This document shows positions 43,901 to 52,377 of a stretch of DNA of 64,000 nucleotides, one piece after another. Origin of the DNA: an uncultured Lachnospiraceae bacterium (GTDB taxonomy: Bacteria > Bacillota > Clostridia > Lachnospirales > Lachnospiraceae); the NCBI GenBank assembly GCA_934899185.1, contig CAKXYI010000003.1, positions 95,361-159,360 of the forward strand, given 5' to 3'. Under the pieces are notes generated by a model. The model saw nothing but the letters and a program-made list of their open reading frames with translations. It was not told the DNA's origin and ran no database searches. Position 1 is the stretch's first letter. Each line of letters starts with the position of its first letter. Position numbers and translations under genes: made by a program.

Positions 43901-45438
43901 CGGATGCTGGTCAGTTCGGTAATACGGAAAGGAATCGGTTCTTTCGGGTTGACAAACTCGGAAAAACGTTCCGTGATCTGCCCTCCAACGACCTTGACCG
44001 CTCCGATCTCTATAATGTTATTATTTTTTGCATGAAATCCTGTCGTTTCCAAGTCAAAGACTACATAGGTATCATCTAAACTCTGGTTCTTGGAATCCGT
44101 CACGATTCCCTTGGTATCATCCACCAGATAGATCTCACAACCATAGATCACCTTGAAGTCCGTATCCAGATCATGCACGGTATGATCTGCATCCGGGAAA
44201 GCCTGTACGGCTCCATGGTCGGTAATTGCGATTGCCTGATGTCCCCAACTGGCTGCCCTCTTAATGATATCCTTGACATCCGATACTCCATCCATATCGC
44301 TCATCTTGGTATGACAGTGTAACTCCACACGCTTGTCTGGGGCATGATCATGACGGGAAGTCGTGAAGTCCGGGATACGCATAATACCAAAGACCGAACT
44401 CATGGTAAGGTCATGATCAAATTTATCGATCATAGGTGCGCCCTTTAACTTGATAAAAGCACCGTTCTTAATTCCCTGACAGACCTCGTCCACCTGATCA
44501 TTTGCCACAAAAATCTTGCTGACGATCGTATCCGTAAAGTCCGTGATGGCAAACATTAAAATCGTACGCTCATTGCGGATCTCTCTGCTTTCAAAACTGA
44601 TAATCTGTCCGCGGATGGTCACCTCGCCGATCTCACCGGAAATCTCCTGAATCGGAATCGGTTCATCATCAAATTCACGCCCATAAATGACATCCGGGTT
44701 GTTGGATTTTTTCGCTGCAAAACCACCGCGTCTGCCACCACCTTTGCTAAAGGACTTCTTTTCGCTTCCAGCATCCTTGCCGACAGGCTTGATCGGCTTC
44801 TCGCTTCCTGTATCCAGCTCGCCTTCCTCCGCATTCAGCAATTCCTTCTGCTGCTGGCGCATGCGGTTTTGTCTTGTGATCTCCGCGATCTGGTTGTCGA
44901 TCAGTATCTGTGAATTTTCACGATATTTGCTGGCAACCGGCTCTTTATAGGAAAAATCGATAATAAGTTTCTGCCCGCAACGCTGGCAAAAGATCTTATC
45001 CAAGATATCGTGCAGTTCCTGCTCATAGCCATGTGCGATGACTGTATCTTCCAATGTGACCAGAAGATGATCCTCCGTAAAGGCAAAATCCGCTTTTTTG
45101 AATACACCAAATAAAAGGGCACTATAGGCATTGATCTCCTCTAAAATACTGTCCTTATAAATATCGTATAATTTTTCCGGTGTATATAATGCAGATAATG
45201 AAAAAGACTCTATGATATGTATCGTTACATTTTCTTTTGCAAAGCACTGTTTCTTAATCGCCTCTTCCATCTTCCAGATGCGGCGCTTGGGAACAAGGGA
45301 ATCACAATGAAGGTAAATACGAATGGCACTTCTGTCCCGGTTCGTACTTACCTTCTGAATCATTGCTCCCTGCATGATCTGCATTAAGTCATTATCTAAT
45401 TGTAAAGATGGAAAAACTTCCTGAAAACTTTTATCCAA
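40975..45438 (-). CDS. polC: DNA polymerase III PolC
   Basis: PolC is the main replicative polymerase of low-GC Gram-positives. The 1487-residue protein has an N-terminal domain and OB fold (about 1-365), a PHP domain (VELHCHTKMSDMDG at about 372), an inserted 3'-5' exonuclease (FDLETTGFHAKNNNIIEIG at about 459, VAHNADFDMSFI, HHRAVDDAGC), a Zn-binding CxxC pair region (about 950-980, CEYC and CPVC) and the polymerase palm with EPDIDLNFSGDYQ (about 1006). A Lys/Gly/Arg-rich linker lies at about 200-245. It is the last gene of the uppS-cdsA-dxr-rseP-ispG operon, as in Bacillus and many Clostridia. Confidence 0.98.
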   Translation of the reverse strand: MDKSFQEVFPSLQLDNDLMQIMQGAMIQKVSTNRDRSAIRIYLHCDSLVPKRRIWKMEEAIKKQCFAKENVTIHIIESFSLSALYTPEKLYDIYKDSILEEINAYSALLFGVFKKADFAFTEDHLLVTLEDTVIAHGYEQELHDILDKIFCQRCGQKLIIDFSYKEPVASKYRENSQILIDNQIAEITRQNRMRQQQKELLNAEEGELDTGSEKPIKPVGKDAGSEKKSFSKGGGRRGGFAAKKSNNPDVIYGREFDDEPIPIQEISGEIGEVTIRGQIISFESREIRNERTILMFAITDFTDTIVSKIFVANDQVDEVCQGIKNGAFIKLKGAPMIDKFDHDLTMSSVFGIMRIPDFTTSRHDHAPDKRVELHCHTKMSDMDGVSDVKDIIKRAASWGHQAIAITDHGAVQAFPDADHTVHDLDTDFKVIYGCEIYLVDDTKGIVTDSKNQSLDDTYVVFDLETTGFHAKNNNIIEIGAVKVVGGQITERFSEFVNPKEPIPFRITELTSIRDEDVIDAEDITKILPRFMGFCKGAIMVAHNADFDMSFIKANCERLGLPCDFTYVDTVALARYLLPSLSKFKLDNVAKAVGVSLEHHHRAVDDAGCTAEIYVKFLEMLKDRGFETLDDVNKDGMASDETIRKMPSYHCIVLAKNDIGRINLYRLISMSHLQYYYRRPKIPKSQLQKYREGLIIGSACEAGELYRAILNSRPEEEITRIVNFYDYLEIQPIGNNAFMLRKDDGLIKSEEDLRNINRRIVSLGEIFKKPVVATCDVHFLDPQDEVYRRIIMAGKGFSDADDQAPLYLRTTEEMLEEFSYLGSAKAEEVVITNTNRIADMCEPISPVRPDKCPPVIENSDGLLRKICYDRAHALYGEDLPPVVEERLERELKSIIGNGYAVMYIIAQKLVWKSNEDGYLVGSRGSVGSSFVATMAGITEVNPLSPHYLCEYCHFVDFDSEEVKAYSGRAGCDMPDRKCPVCGKDLKKEGFDIPFETFLGFKGNKEPDIDLNFSGDYQSKAHKYTEVIFGEGQTFKAGTIGTLADKTAFGYIKNYYEERGIHKRNCEIDRIVQGCVGVRRTTGQHPGGIIVLPVGEDIFSFTPVQHPANDMTSDIITTHFDYHSIDANLLKLDILGHDDPTMIRMLEDLTGLHAQEIPLDDKTVMSLFKNTSALGVTPEELNGCPMGTLGIPEFGTDFAMGMLRDAKPQEFTDLIRISGLSHGTDVWLGNAQTLIEDGTATISTCICTRDDIMTYLIHMGLDSAEAFDIMEKTRKGIIAKGKCKQWPEWKQDMLDHGVPEWYTWSCEKIKYMFPKAHAAAYVMMAWRIAYCKVFYPLAYYAAFFSIRATSFSYELMCQGKDKLEFYIAEYKKKEKMSAKEEGTLRDMRIVQEMYARGFEFLPLDLYKSDARYFQIVDGKLLPPFNSIDGMGDKAAESLAIAASGGKFLSKDDLRERGKVSKSIIELLSDLDIISDLPESNQLSFFDFTA

Positions 45439-45461
45439 TCTGCTTCACTCCAACTAAGAGG

Positions 45462-46517
45462 CTACTCACCCCAATGATCTAACTCGTATTTTAGTGCCGG
45501 GAGCAATTCCTCTTCCGGCATTTTCTTGACTACCTGACCATGCTTGATCAAAAGACCTTCGCCAATACCGCCCGCAACGCCAAGGTCTGCCTCTTTTGCC
45601 TCGCCCGGTCCGTTGACCACACAGCCCATGACAGCCACCTTGATATCCAAAGGATAGCCTGCCACAAGATTTTCTACGCGGTTTGCCAGTCCGATCAGAT
45701 CGATCTGTGTACGTCCGCAAGTCGGACAGGATACGACCTCAATGCCGCCCTTGCGCAGTCCCAGAGTGCGCAGGATCAACTTGGCAGACTTGATCTCCTC
45801 GATCGGATCTCCTGTCAAAGAAACGCGGATGGTATCGCCAATGCCCTGATGTAAGATCAGTCCCAGACCGATCGATGACTTGATGTTGCCGCTGGTCAGC
45901 GTCCCAGATTCCGTGATACCGACATGGAGCGGATAATCCGTCTGGCTTGAAATCAGTTCATGTGCCTTGACACACATCAGAACATCAGATGATTTGATGC
46001 TGATGACCAGATTATCATAGCCCAGATCCTCGATGATATGCACCTTATCCAGTGCGCTCTCCACAATGCCTTCCGCCGTAACACCATGGTATTTTTCTAC
46101 CAGTTCTTTTTCCAGGGAACCACTGTTGACACCAACACGGATCGGAATATTGCGCTCTTTTGCCACATCCACAACTGCCTTGATACGATCCAGTGACCCA
46201 ATGTTGCCCGGATTGATACGGATCTTGTCCGCACCGTGCTCCATGGCTGCGATCGCCAGACGATAGTCAAAATGGATGTCTGCAACGACCGGGATCTCCA
46301 CCTGCTTTTTGATCTCTTCCAAAGCACATGCCGCTTCCATGGTCGGAACAGCACAACGGATAATGTCACAGCCCGCCTGTGTCAACTGCCGGATCTGTGC
46401 GACTGTCGCCTGCACATCCTCTGTTTTTGTATTGGTCATAGACTGGATCAGGATCGGGTTGCCTCCACCGATCACACGATCTCCAATATGGATCTCTTTT
46501 GTTATCTTTCGCTCCAT
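45462..46517 (-). CDS. ispG: 4-hydroxy-3-methylbut-2-en-1-yl diphosphate synthase
   Basis: IspG converts MEcPP to HMBPP with a 4Fe-4S cluster. The 351-residue protein has the TIM barrel domain with SMTNTKTEDVQATVAQI and VADIHFDYRLA, and the C-terminal iron-sulfur domain with SCPTCGRTQIDL (about 261-272) and VMGCVVNGPGEAKEADLGVA (about 297-316), giving the conserved cysteines. Length is of the short bacterial type. It lies between rseP and polC. Confidence 0.98.
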   Translation of the reverse strand: MERKITKEIHIGDRVIGGGNPILIQSMTNTKTEDVQATVAQIRQLTQAGCDIIRCAVPTMEAACALEEIKKQVEIPVVADIHFDYRLAIAAMEHGADKIRINPGNIGSLDRIKAVVDVAKERNIPIRVGVNSGSLEKELVEKYHGVTAEGIVESALDKVHIIEDLGYDNLVISIKSSDVLMCVKAHELISSQTDYPLHVGITESGTLTSGNIKSSIGLGLILHQGIGDTIRVSLTGDPIEEIKSAKLILRTLGLRKGGIEVVSCPTCGRTQIDLIGLANRVENLVAGYPLDIKVAVMGCVVNGPGEAKEADLGVAGGIGEGLLIKHGQVVKKMPEEELLPALKYELDHWGE

Positions 46518-46529
46518 CGTAAAAACCTC

Positions 46530-47564
46530 CTAGACGAACAATTTCTGAATATCGTTAAACATAACAACGACCATCAATACCATGAGCAACATAAAGCCGA
46601 CCAGATGGATCCTTCCCTCAATCTCCTCATTCATCTTCTTTCCCCGGATAGCCTCGATCAAAAAGAGTAAAAGCCGTCCACCGTCCAGCGCCGGGATTGG
46701 AAGCAGATTCATCACACCCAGATTTGCTGATAAGAGAATAGCGATATTGATCATATTCATGGCAACATAAAAGACTCCGGAAGATACGGACTCATCATAG
46801 GTATCGCCGATCGTCTTGACAATCCCAACCGGACCGGACATATCATTTACCGATAACTGTCCTGTCACCAGCATTTTCAGACTCTCAAAAGTCGCATAGA
46901 TCTGGTATTTCATCTCGTAAAATCCATAGGCTAGTGTCGTTGGTATGTTGCCCTTGATTCTGGTATAATCTCCCTGCAAGCCCAAAAGATATCTGCCTGC
47001 TTCCTCGTTATACTGTGGAGTTACCTGAACGCAATATTCCTTGCCGTCTCTTTCATACGTCACATCCATGGTCTTTCCCGGATGGAAAAAAGAATAGACG
47101 CTGATCTCCTGATAGAAATGAACGCGGTAACCGTCCAACGCAAGAATCGTATCTCCAGCCGCCAGCCCCTCTTCTTCTGCGGATGAACCTTCCATGACGC
47201 CGGCGAGTTTCGGCACATCATAGCCGATAGCCCCGATCAAAATGACCGACAAGATATAAGCCAGAATAAAGTTAAAGAAAGGCCCTGCCGCAACGATCGC
47301 AGCCCTCTGCCAAAGCGGCTTATGGTTAAAAGCACGATCATCCTGACTATCCTCGTCCTCTCCCTCCATCATACAGGCTCCACCAAAAGGCAAAAGTTTT
47401 AGGGAGTATGTCGTCTCTCCCTTGGTAAAATGAAGGAGTGTCGGTCCTAGTCCCAGACAAAACTCATTGACCTTGACATTGCATTTCTTGGCAACCCAAA
47501 AATGTCCCAATTCATGAAAAATAATGATAAAACTAAAAATGATAATTGCAAGAATAATACTCAA
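46530..47564 (-). CDS. rseP: Site-2 membrane metalloprotease RseP
   Basis: RseP cuts transmembrane segments of substrates such as anti-sigma factors. The zinc site HELGH is in IFHELGHFWVAKK (about residues 16-28) and the third ligand is in LPIPALDGGRLLLFL (about 290-304). A PDZ domain lies at about 115-190 with VMEGSSAEEEGLAAGDTILA. Four hydrophobic segments are visible. At 344 residues it is of normal length. The gene is in the dxr-rseP-ispG order. The sigma factor/membrane protein operon at 61548-62848 could use such a protease, but there is no direct evidence. Confidence 0.96.
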   Translation of the reverse strand: MSIILAIIIFSFIIIFHELGHFWVAKKCNVKVNEFCLGLGPTLLHFTKGETTYSLKLLPFGGACMMEGEDEDSQDDRAFNHKPLWQRAAIVAAGPFFNFILAYILSVILIGAIGYDVPKLAGVMEGSSAEEEGLAAGDTILALDGYRVHFYQEISVYSFFHPGKTMDVTYERDGKEYCVQVTPQYNEEAGRYLLGLQGDYTRIKGNIPTTLAYGFYEMKYQIYATFESLKMLVTGQLSVNDMSGPVGIVKTIGDTYDESVSSGVFYVAMNMINIAILLSANLGVMNLLPIPALDGGRLLLFLIEAIRGKKMNEEIEGRIHLVGFMLLMVLMVVVMFNDIQKLFV

Positions 47565-47565
47565 T

Positions 47566-48720
47566 TTACCACCGACTCTCTATATATTCATAGGTTGCTG
47601 CTTCTGTATCTAAGATTTCCTCCAAGGTCGGATCTTCCTTGTAGTAAATCTCTTCCATACTGGCAACGATGATCTCCGATATCTCAACAAAGGAGATCTT
47701 ACCGTCCAAGAACTTGGCTACAGCGCGTTCGTTTGCCGCATTAAAGACGGTCGGTACATTGCCGCCGGCATCTAATGCATCATATGCAAGGGACAGACCA
47801 TAAAATGTCTCCCGATCCGGTCTTTCAAAAGTCAGACTGCCTACCTTGAAAAGATCCAGTTCCTCTGCATAAAGCATACGACGATTTGGATAAAATAATG
47901 CATAAAGAATCGGCAAACGCATATCCGGTGTTCCCATCTGACCAATCACAGCGCCATCTTCATACATGACTGCGGAATGCAAAATACTCTGTGGATGTAC
48001 AACAACCTCAATCTGGGAAGGTTTTACATCAAAGAGCCACTTTGCCTCCATAACTTCCAGCCCTTTGTTGACCATGGTTGCAGAATCAATGGTGATTTTC
48101 TTTCCCATGCTCCAGTTTGGGTGCTTTAAGGCATCTTCCAAGGTCACATGTTCCAATTCTTCATAAGTCTTTCCACGGAATGGACCGCCGGATGCCGTCA
48201 GTAAGATCTTCTTGATCTTATTGTGCGCATTGCCCTGCAAAGACTGGAAAATGGCACTGTGTTCACTGTCGACCGGAAGAATCGATACCCCACATTTTTT
48301 TGCCAAAGGCATAATGATATGTCCAGCCGTCACCAATGTTTCCTTATTGGCAAGTGCAATATCCTTTCCAGCCTCGATTGCTGCGATCGTCGGACGAATG
48401 CCAAGCATACCAACGATTGCCGTTACTAAAATTTCGGATGCCGGATGTGTCGCTACTGCCAAAATTCCGTCCATGCCGGATACCACAGTAATCTCCGTGT
48501 CCTTTAAATTATCTTTTAATTCTTTGGCTCGTGCCTGATCCCAGACCGCAACCAAAGTCGGCTGATACTTTCTCGCCTGCTTTTCCAGTAAAGTAATATT
48601 GCTGCCTGCCGCAAGGGCTACAACCTGCAAGTCATCTTTATTTTGATCTACAATATCCAGTGTCTGTGTTCCAATCGAACCCGTGGAACCAAGAATTGCA
48701 ATATGTTTCATCTTATCCAC
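47566..48720 (-). CDS. dxr: 1-deoxy-D-xylulose 5-phosphate reductoisomerase
   Basis: Dxr turns DXP into MEP, the committed step of the non-mevalonate pathway. The 384-residue protein has the NADPH-binding GSTGSIGTQTLDIVDQ (about 11-26), the substrate/metal motif PVDSEHSAIFQSL (about 153-165), LLTASGGPFRGKTYEEL and HPNWSMGKKITIDSATMVNK. Length is normal. It lies between cdsA and rseP with only one or two bases between genes. Confidence 0.98.
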   Translation of the reverse strand: MDKMKHIAILGSTGSIGTQTLDIVDQNKDDLQVVALAAGSNITLLEKQARKYQPTLVAVWDQARAKELKDNLKDTEITVVSGMDGILAVATHPASEILVTAIVGMLGIRPTIAAIEAGKDIALANKETLVTAGHIIMPLAKKCGVSILPVDSEHSAIFQSLQGNAHNKIKKILLTASGGPFRGKTYEELEHVTLEDALKHPNWSMGKKITIDSATMVNKGLEVMEAKWLFDVKPSQIEVVVHPQSILHSAVMYEDGAVIGQMGTPDMRLPILYALFYPNRRMLYAEELDLFKVGSLTFERPDRETFYGLSLAYDALDAGGNVPTVFNAANERAVAKFLDGKISFVEISEIIVASMEEIYYKEDPTLEEILDTEAATYEYIESRW

Positions 48721-48722
48721 TC

Positions 48723-49523
48723 CTACAAAACTCTCGATGCTAAAAAGAATATGATCGGTGCAGTAATGATCACGCTATCAAAACGATCCAAAATACCGCC
48801 ATGTCCCGGAATCAATTTTCCATAATCCTTGATATCGTAATTACGTTTGATCGCAGAAGCCGCCAGATCTCCCACCATAGAGATCAAGGCACCAATAGCA
48901 GAAACACCTGCCAAAAGCCAGACTTCCGTCATCGTGATACCAAGTTGACTGCGGAAGATCGATACATAAAGGGCTGTCAAAAGCGAGGCTCCTACCACAC
49001 CACCCACGGCACCTTCTACCGATTTCTTTGGGCTTAAGATTGGTGACATCTTGTGCTTTCCAAACAGCATACCCACACAGTAAGCACAGGTATCACTGCC
49101 CCAGGAACAGAGAAAGATCAGCCATACCAGGTACTTTCCGCCGTCCAACATTCTGGTCTGATAAATAAAAGAGAGCATCATTGCCACATAAAACAAGGCA
49201 AAGAAACATGCCATGATCTGGTCTGCCTTATACTTTGGGTAAGAAAAAACATAGACTGCCAAAAGCAGGATCAAAAACAACATAGGCAGGATCATAGAAT
49301 CCGTAAAAAAGCAAAAATATAAGTTCAGATAAAAAGCGATGGCTGCCAGATAGCCAACAACTGCTGCCAGTGACTTTTCCATTTGAAATACACGGTATAA
49401 CTCAAACATACCAATGAGGGAAATGATCCCCATAACAGAAAGCAGAACATTGCCCCCTGTGATAATTACTACCAGGGCAATTGCAACCAATACGATGCCA
49501 CTGATCAATCTAGTCTTAAACAT
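48723..49523 (-). CDS. cdsA: Phosphatidate cytidylyltransferase
   Basis: CdsA makes CDP-diacylglycerol for phospholipid synthesis. The 266-residue protein is hydrophobic throughout with about eight helices and ends with the family signature SAIKRNYDIKDYGKLIPGHG followed by GILDRFDS. It follows uppS by 11 bases in the conserved order. Confidence 0.97.
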   Translation of the reverse strand: MFKTRLISGIVLVAIALVVIITGGNVLLSVMGIISLIGMFELYRVFQMEKSLAAVVGYLAAIAFYLNLYFCFFTDSMILPMLFLILLLAVYVFSYPKYKADQIMACFFALFYVAMMLSFIYQTRMLDGGKYLVWLIFLCSWGSDTCAYCVGMLFGKHKMSPILSPKKSVEGAVGGVVGASLLTALYVSIFRSQLGITMTEVWLLAGVSAIGALISMVGDLAASAIKRNYDIKDYGKLIPGHGGILDRFDSVIITAPIIFFLASRVL

Positions 49524-49534
49524 TGTAAAACCTC

Positions 49535-50233
49535 TTAAACCTTTCCATATCTTCGATCTCTATTTTCATATGCTTCCACGGCTTTTCTTAATTCCTCGCC
49601 ATGGAAATCCGGCCATGCAACCGGGGTAAAATAGAATTCTGCATAAGCTAACTGCCACAATAAGTAATTGGATAAACGCTGCTCTCCACTGGTGCGGATC
49701 ATCAGATCCGGATCCGGCAAGTCTGCGGTATCCAGATACTTGCTGACGATCTCCTCACTAATGGCATCAGCATCTAATTTATGTTCTTCCACATCCTGAT
49801 ACATCCGCTTGATACCACGGACGATCTCATCCCGGCTGCCATAATTGATAGCGATGGTCAGATTAAGCCCGTTATAGGATGCAGATTCTTTTTCCAAAAG
49901 GTGGATCTTTTCCTGCATGGAGGAATCCAGTCTGGAAATATCCCCGATCACGCGAATACGCATATTATTCTTCTTTGCTGTCTTTAAACAATTCTTCAAA
50001 TACTGGTTCAGCAGATTCATCAGGGCTGCCACTTCTTCCTTGGAGCGGTTCCAGTTCTCTGTCGAAAATGCATAAAGTGTCAGGTACTCGATTCCCATAT
50101 TGTACGCTTCCTCGCAGACGACCTCTACATTTTTCGCTCCTGCGGTGTGCCCTGCTGTCCTCGGCAGGCCTTTTGCCTTTGCCCATCTGCCATTTCCATC
50201 TAAAATAATGGCAACATGTCTTGGAACACTCAT
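49535..50233 (-). CDS. uppS: Undecaprenyl diphosphate synthase
   Basis: UppS condenses IPP units onto farnesyl diphosphate to make the lipid carrier for cell-wall precursors. The 232-residue protein has VAIILDGNGRWAKAKGLPRT (about residues 7-26), the catalytic Asp and substrate-binding pattern of the family, and YAFSTENWNRSKEEV and RTSGEQRLSNYLLWQLAYAE. The start at 50233 has AAAGGAG in front; the longer frame from 50266 would run into the terminator at 50261-50279. Its substrates come from dxr, ispG and ispH. Confidence 0.97.
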   Translation of the reverse strand: MSVPRHVAIILDGNGRWAKAKGLPRTAGHTAGAKNVEVVCEEAYNMGIEYLTLYAFSTENWNRSKEEVAALMNLLNQYLKNCLKTAKKNNMRIRVIGDISRLDSSMQEKIHLLEKESASYNGLNLTIAINYGSRDEIVRGIKRMYQDVEEHKLDADAISEEIVSKYLDTADLPDPDLMIRTSGEQRLSNYLLWQLAYAEFYFTPVAWPDFHGEELRKAVEAYENRDRRYGKV

Positions 50234-50260
50234 ATTGTCTCCTTTCTGCTTGTAAAAAAA

Positions 50261-50279
50261 GGACACTTACGAAGTGTCC
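50261..50279 (-). terminator. Intrinsic terminator after frr
   Basis: GGACACTT and AAGTGTCC pair around a three-base loop; seven Ts follow on the minus strand. It lies 17 bases past the frr stop and about 20 bases before the uppS ATG. Confidence 0.85.
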
Positions 50280-50295
50280 CCTTTTCGTCAAAAGA

Positions 50296-50850
50296 CTATA
50301 CCGTTAAGATCTCCTGTGTCTTAGCATCAATGGCTTTGTCCACTTCAGCGATATACTTGTCTGTAAGTTTTTGTGCCTGATTTTCCAATTCTTTTACTTC
50401 GTCTTCAGACACATCTGCTTCCTTGCCATATTTCTTAAAGGAATCGTTTGCATCTCTACGGATGTTGCGGATAGCAACCTTGGCATTTTCCCCATGCTTC
50501 TTGACGTCCTTTGCCAATTCCTTACGACGTTCCTCTGTCAGTTCTGGGAATACCAGACGAATGACCTTACCATCGTTGGTCGGATTCAGTCCAAGATCTG
50601 AAACTAAGATCGCCTTCTCAATATCCTTTAACAAAGAAGGCTCCCAAGGCTGGATCTGAATCATGCGTGCTTCCGGCACACTGATATTTGCAACCTGCTG
50701 TAATGGGGTCGGTGCACCATAATAGTCTACTAAAACCTTGTCTAAAACATGAGGATTGGCTCTACCAGCGCGAATGGTGGTGTACTCCTCAAGCAAATTG
50801 TTGTAAGACTTTTGCATTTTATCTTCAAATACTTTTAATTTCTCGTCCAT
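50296..50850 (-). CDS. frr: Ribosome recycling factor
   Basis: RRF splits post-termination ribosomes with EF-G. The 184-residue protein has MQKSYNNLLEEYTTIRAGRA and VRLVFPELTEERRKELAKDV, the conserved long-helix motifs, and is of normal length. Two ATGs in tandem lie behind GGAGG; the second (50850) is better spaced at six bases. It follows pyrH and is followed by a terminator. Confidence 0.97.
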   Translation of the reverse strand: MDEKLKVFEDKMQKSYNNLLEEYTTIRAGRANPHVLDKVLVDYYGAPTPLQQVANISVPEARMIQIQPWEPSLLKDIEKAILVSDLGLNPTNDGKVIRLVFPELTEERRKELAKDVKKHGENAKVAIRNIRRDANDSFKKYGKEADVSEDEVKELENQAQKLTDKYIAEVDKAIDAKTQEILTV

Positions 50851-50862
50851 CATTATCCTCCA

Positions 50863-51558
50863 TTATACAGTCACTTTTGTGCCGTTAAAATCGCCTGAGA
50901 TTGCTTTTACAATACTATTCTCTTCCTGTAATGCAAAAACATACATTGGCATTTTATTTTCCATGCACATGATAGAAGCCGTCAGATCTACCACTGCCAG
51001 TTTCTGGTCAATCACATCTTGGATTGGCAGAACATCATAACGCTTGGCATTCGGATTTGTCTTTGGATCACTGTCATAAACACCATCCACTGCCTTTGCA
51101 AGTAAGATCACATCTGCTTCGATCTCAATCGCACGTAAAACGGTTGCTGTATCTGTAGAGAAATACGGATGTCCCGTACCACCTGCAAAAAACGCTACCT
51201 TTCCTGCCTTGAAGCATGCATTGGCTGCATCCTTGGAAAACATGGTCGTAAAAGCACCACAGGTAAATGGTGTCAGGACCTCGGTATCCATCCCAACATA
51301 GCGGAAGATTTCAGATACATAGATACAGTTCATAATCGTTGCAAGCATGCCGATCTGATCTGCCTTGGTACGGTCAATCGTCTCAGAAGTACGTCCACGC
51401 CAGAAATTACCTCCACCGATAACTATACCAACTTCTGTACCGGCATCTACCAACTGTTTTACCTGCTCAGCCACCCGAATACAGGTTGCCTCATCAAATC
51501 CGGTCTTCTTTTCTCCGGCTAAGGCTTCGCCACTTAATTTTAATAAAACTCTCTTCAT
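50863..51558 (-). CDS. pyrH: UMP kinase
   Basis: PyrH phosphorylates UMP to UDP and belongs to the amino-acid-kinase fold. The 231-residue protein has VLLKLSGEALAG (about residues 4-15), IVIGGGNFWRGRT (about 45-57), FFAGGTGHPYFSTDTATVLR (about 122-141) and the C-terminal VDLTASIMCMENKMPMYVF. Length is normal. It is followed by frr in the conserved order and lies 19 bases behind the bactofilin gene. Confidence 0.98.
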   Translation of the reverse strand: MKRVLLKLSGEALAGEKKTGFDEATCIRVAEQVKQLVDAGTEVGIVIGGGNFWRGRTSETIDRTKADQIGMLATIMNCIYVSEIFRYVGMDTEVLTPFTCGAFTTMFSKDAANACFKAGKVAFFAGGTGHPYFSTDTATVLRAIEIEADVILLAKAVDGVYDSDPKTNPNAKRYDVLPIQDVIDQKLAVVDLTASIMCMENKMPMYVFALQEENSIVKAISGDFNGTKVTV

Positions 51559-51577
51559 CGTTCTACCTTCTTATCTC

Positions 51578-52360
51578 TTATGCAAACAAGCCTTCTACAT
51601 CAACATCTGCATAGCACTGTGAACAGAATCCTTCGATAACAGCACCATTGTTGATCTGAACAGAACGTGACTTGATGTTACCCATAACAACTGCGGATGT
51701 ATCTACAACAACCGGTCCCTGCACATCAATATCACCCTTTACGGCTCCTGCAATAACGGCTGATGTTGCTGTGATATTTCCAATGATGACAGAGCCAACA
51801 CCAATCTTGGCAGTACCGGATGTATTGACCTCTCCCTCGATCTTGGCAGCATCTGCAAAGAACTCAGAAGATGTACTGTTTCCATGAATGACACCGGTAA
51901 CAACTAACTTGCCGTTGCAGATAATATTGCCTTCGATACCACCCTTGACATCTACAGAACCGGTAGACTCGATATCACCCTTGATGGTCATGCCTGCGGT
52001 GATAACTGCTGTCTCATCATCAACAGGTGCGCTCGGTGCTACGACCGGATTCGGTGTCACATTGACTGCTGCTGCCTCGCGAACTGGCTCATTTACTACT
52101 TCTCTTGTCTCCATTGTTACTGTATCCTCCACTGAATTTTCTTGTTTTGCTGTAACCGGCGCTGTCTCTTCCGGTGTACCGTCTACTCTCTTTGTAACCT
52201 GCTCCAATAAACCGTCCAGTTTTGACAATTCGGATTGCACATCGATTTCTTCATCCAATGTATCTGTTGCAGTGTCTTCTGTATCTAATTCCTCTGCTTC
52301 AGGAACAAGATCGTTGACTGCCTCTGAAAAGTCATCCTTAAAATCCTTGAAAAATCCCAT
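51578..52360 (-). CDS. Bactofilin-family polymer-forming protein
   Basis: Bactofilins polymerise without nucleotides and act as scaffolds for cell-shape and wall enzymes. The 260-residue protein has a bactofilin beta-helix at about residues 115-250, with repeats such as GMTIKGDIESTGSVDVKGGI and GNIICNGKLVVTGVIHGNST. Regular turns of beta strands with Val, Ile and Gly alternate. The N-terminal 110 residues are acidic and rich in Glu, Thr and Val, unlike the core. It is placed with a polysaccharide deacetylase, so a role in positioning wall enzymes is plausible but unproven. Confidence 0.9.
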   Translation of the reverse strand: MGFFKDFKDDFSEAVNDLVPEAEELDTEDTATDTLDEEIDVQSELSKLDGLLEQVTKRVDGTPEETAPVTAKQENSVEDTVTMETREVVNEPVREAAAVNVTPNPVVAPSAPVDDETAVITAGMTIKGDIESTGSVDVKGGIEGNIICNGKLVVTGVIHGNSTSSEFFADAAKIEGEVNTSGTAKIGVGSVIIGNITATSAVIAGAVKGDIDVQGPVVVDTSAVVMGNIKSRSVQINNGAVIEGFCSQCYADVDVEGLFA

Positions 52361-52377
52361 TTTCGTTCCTCCGTATA

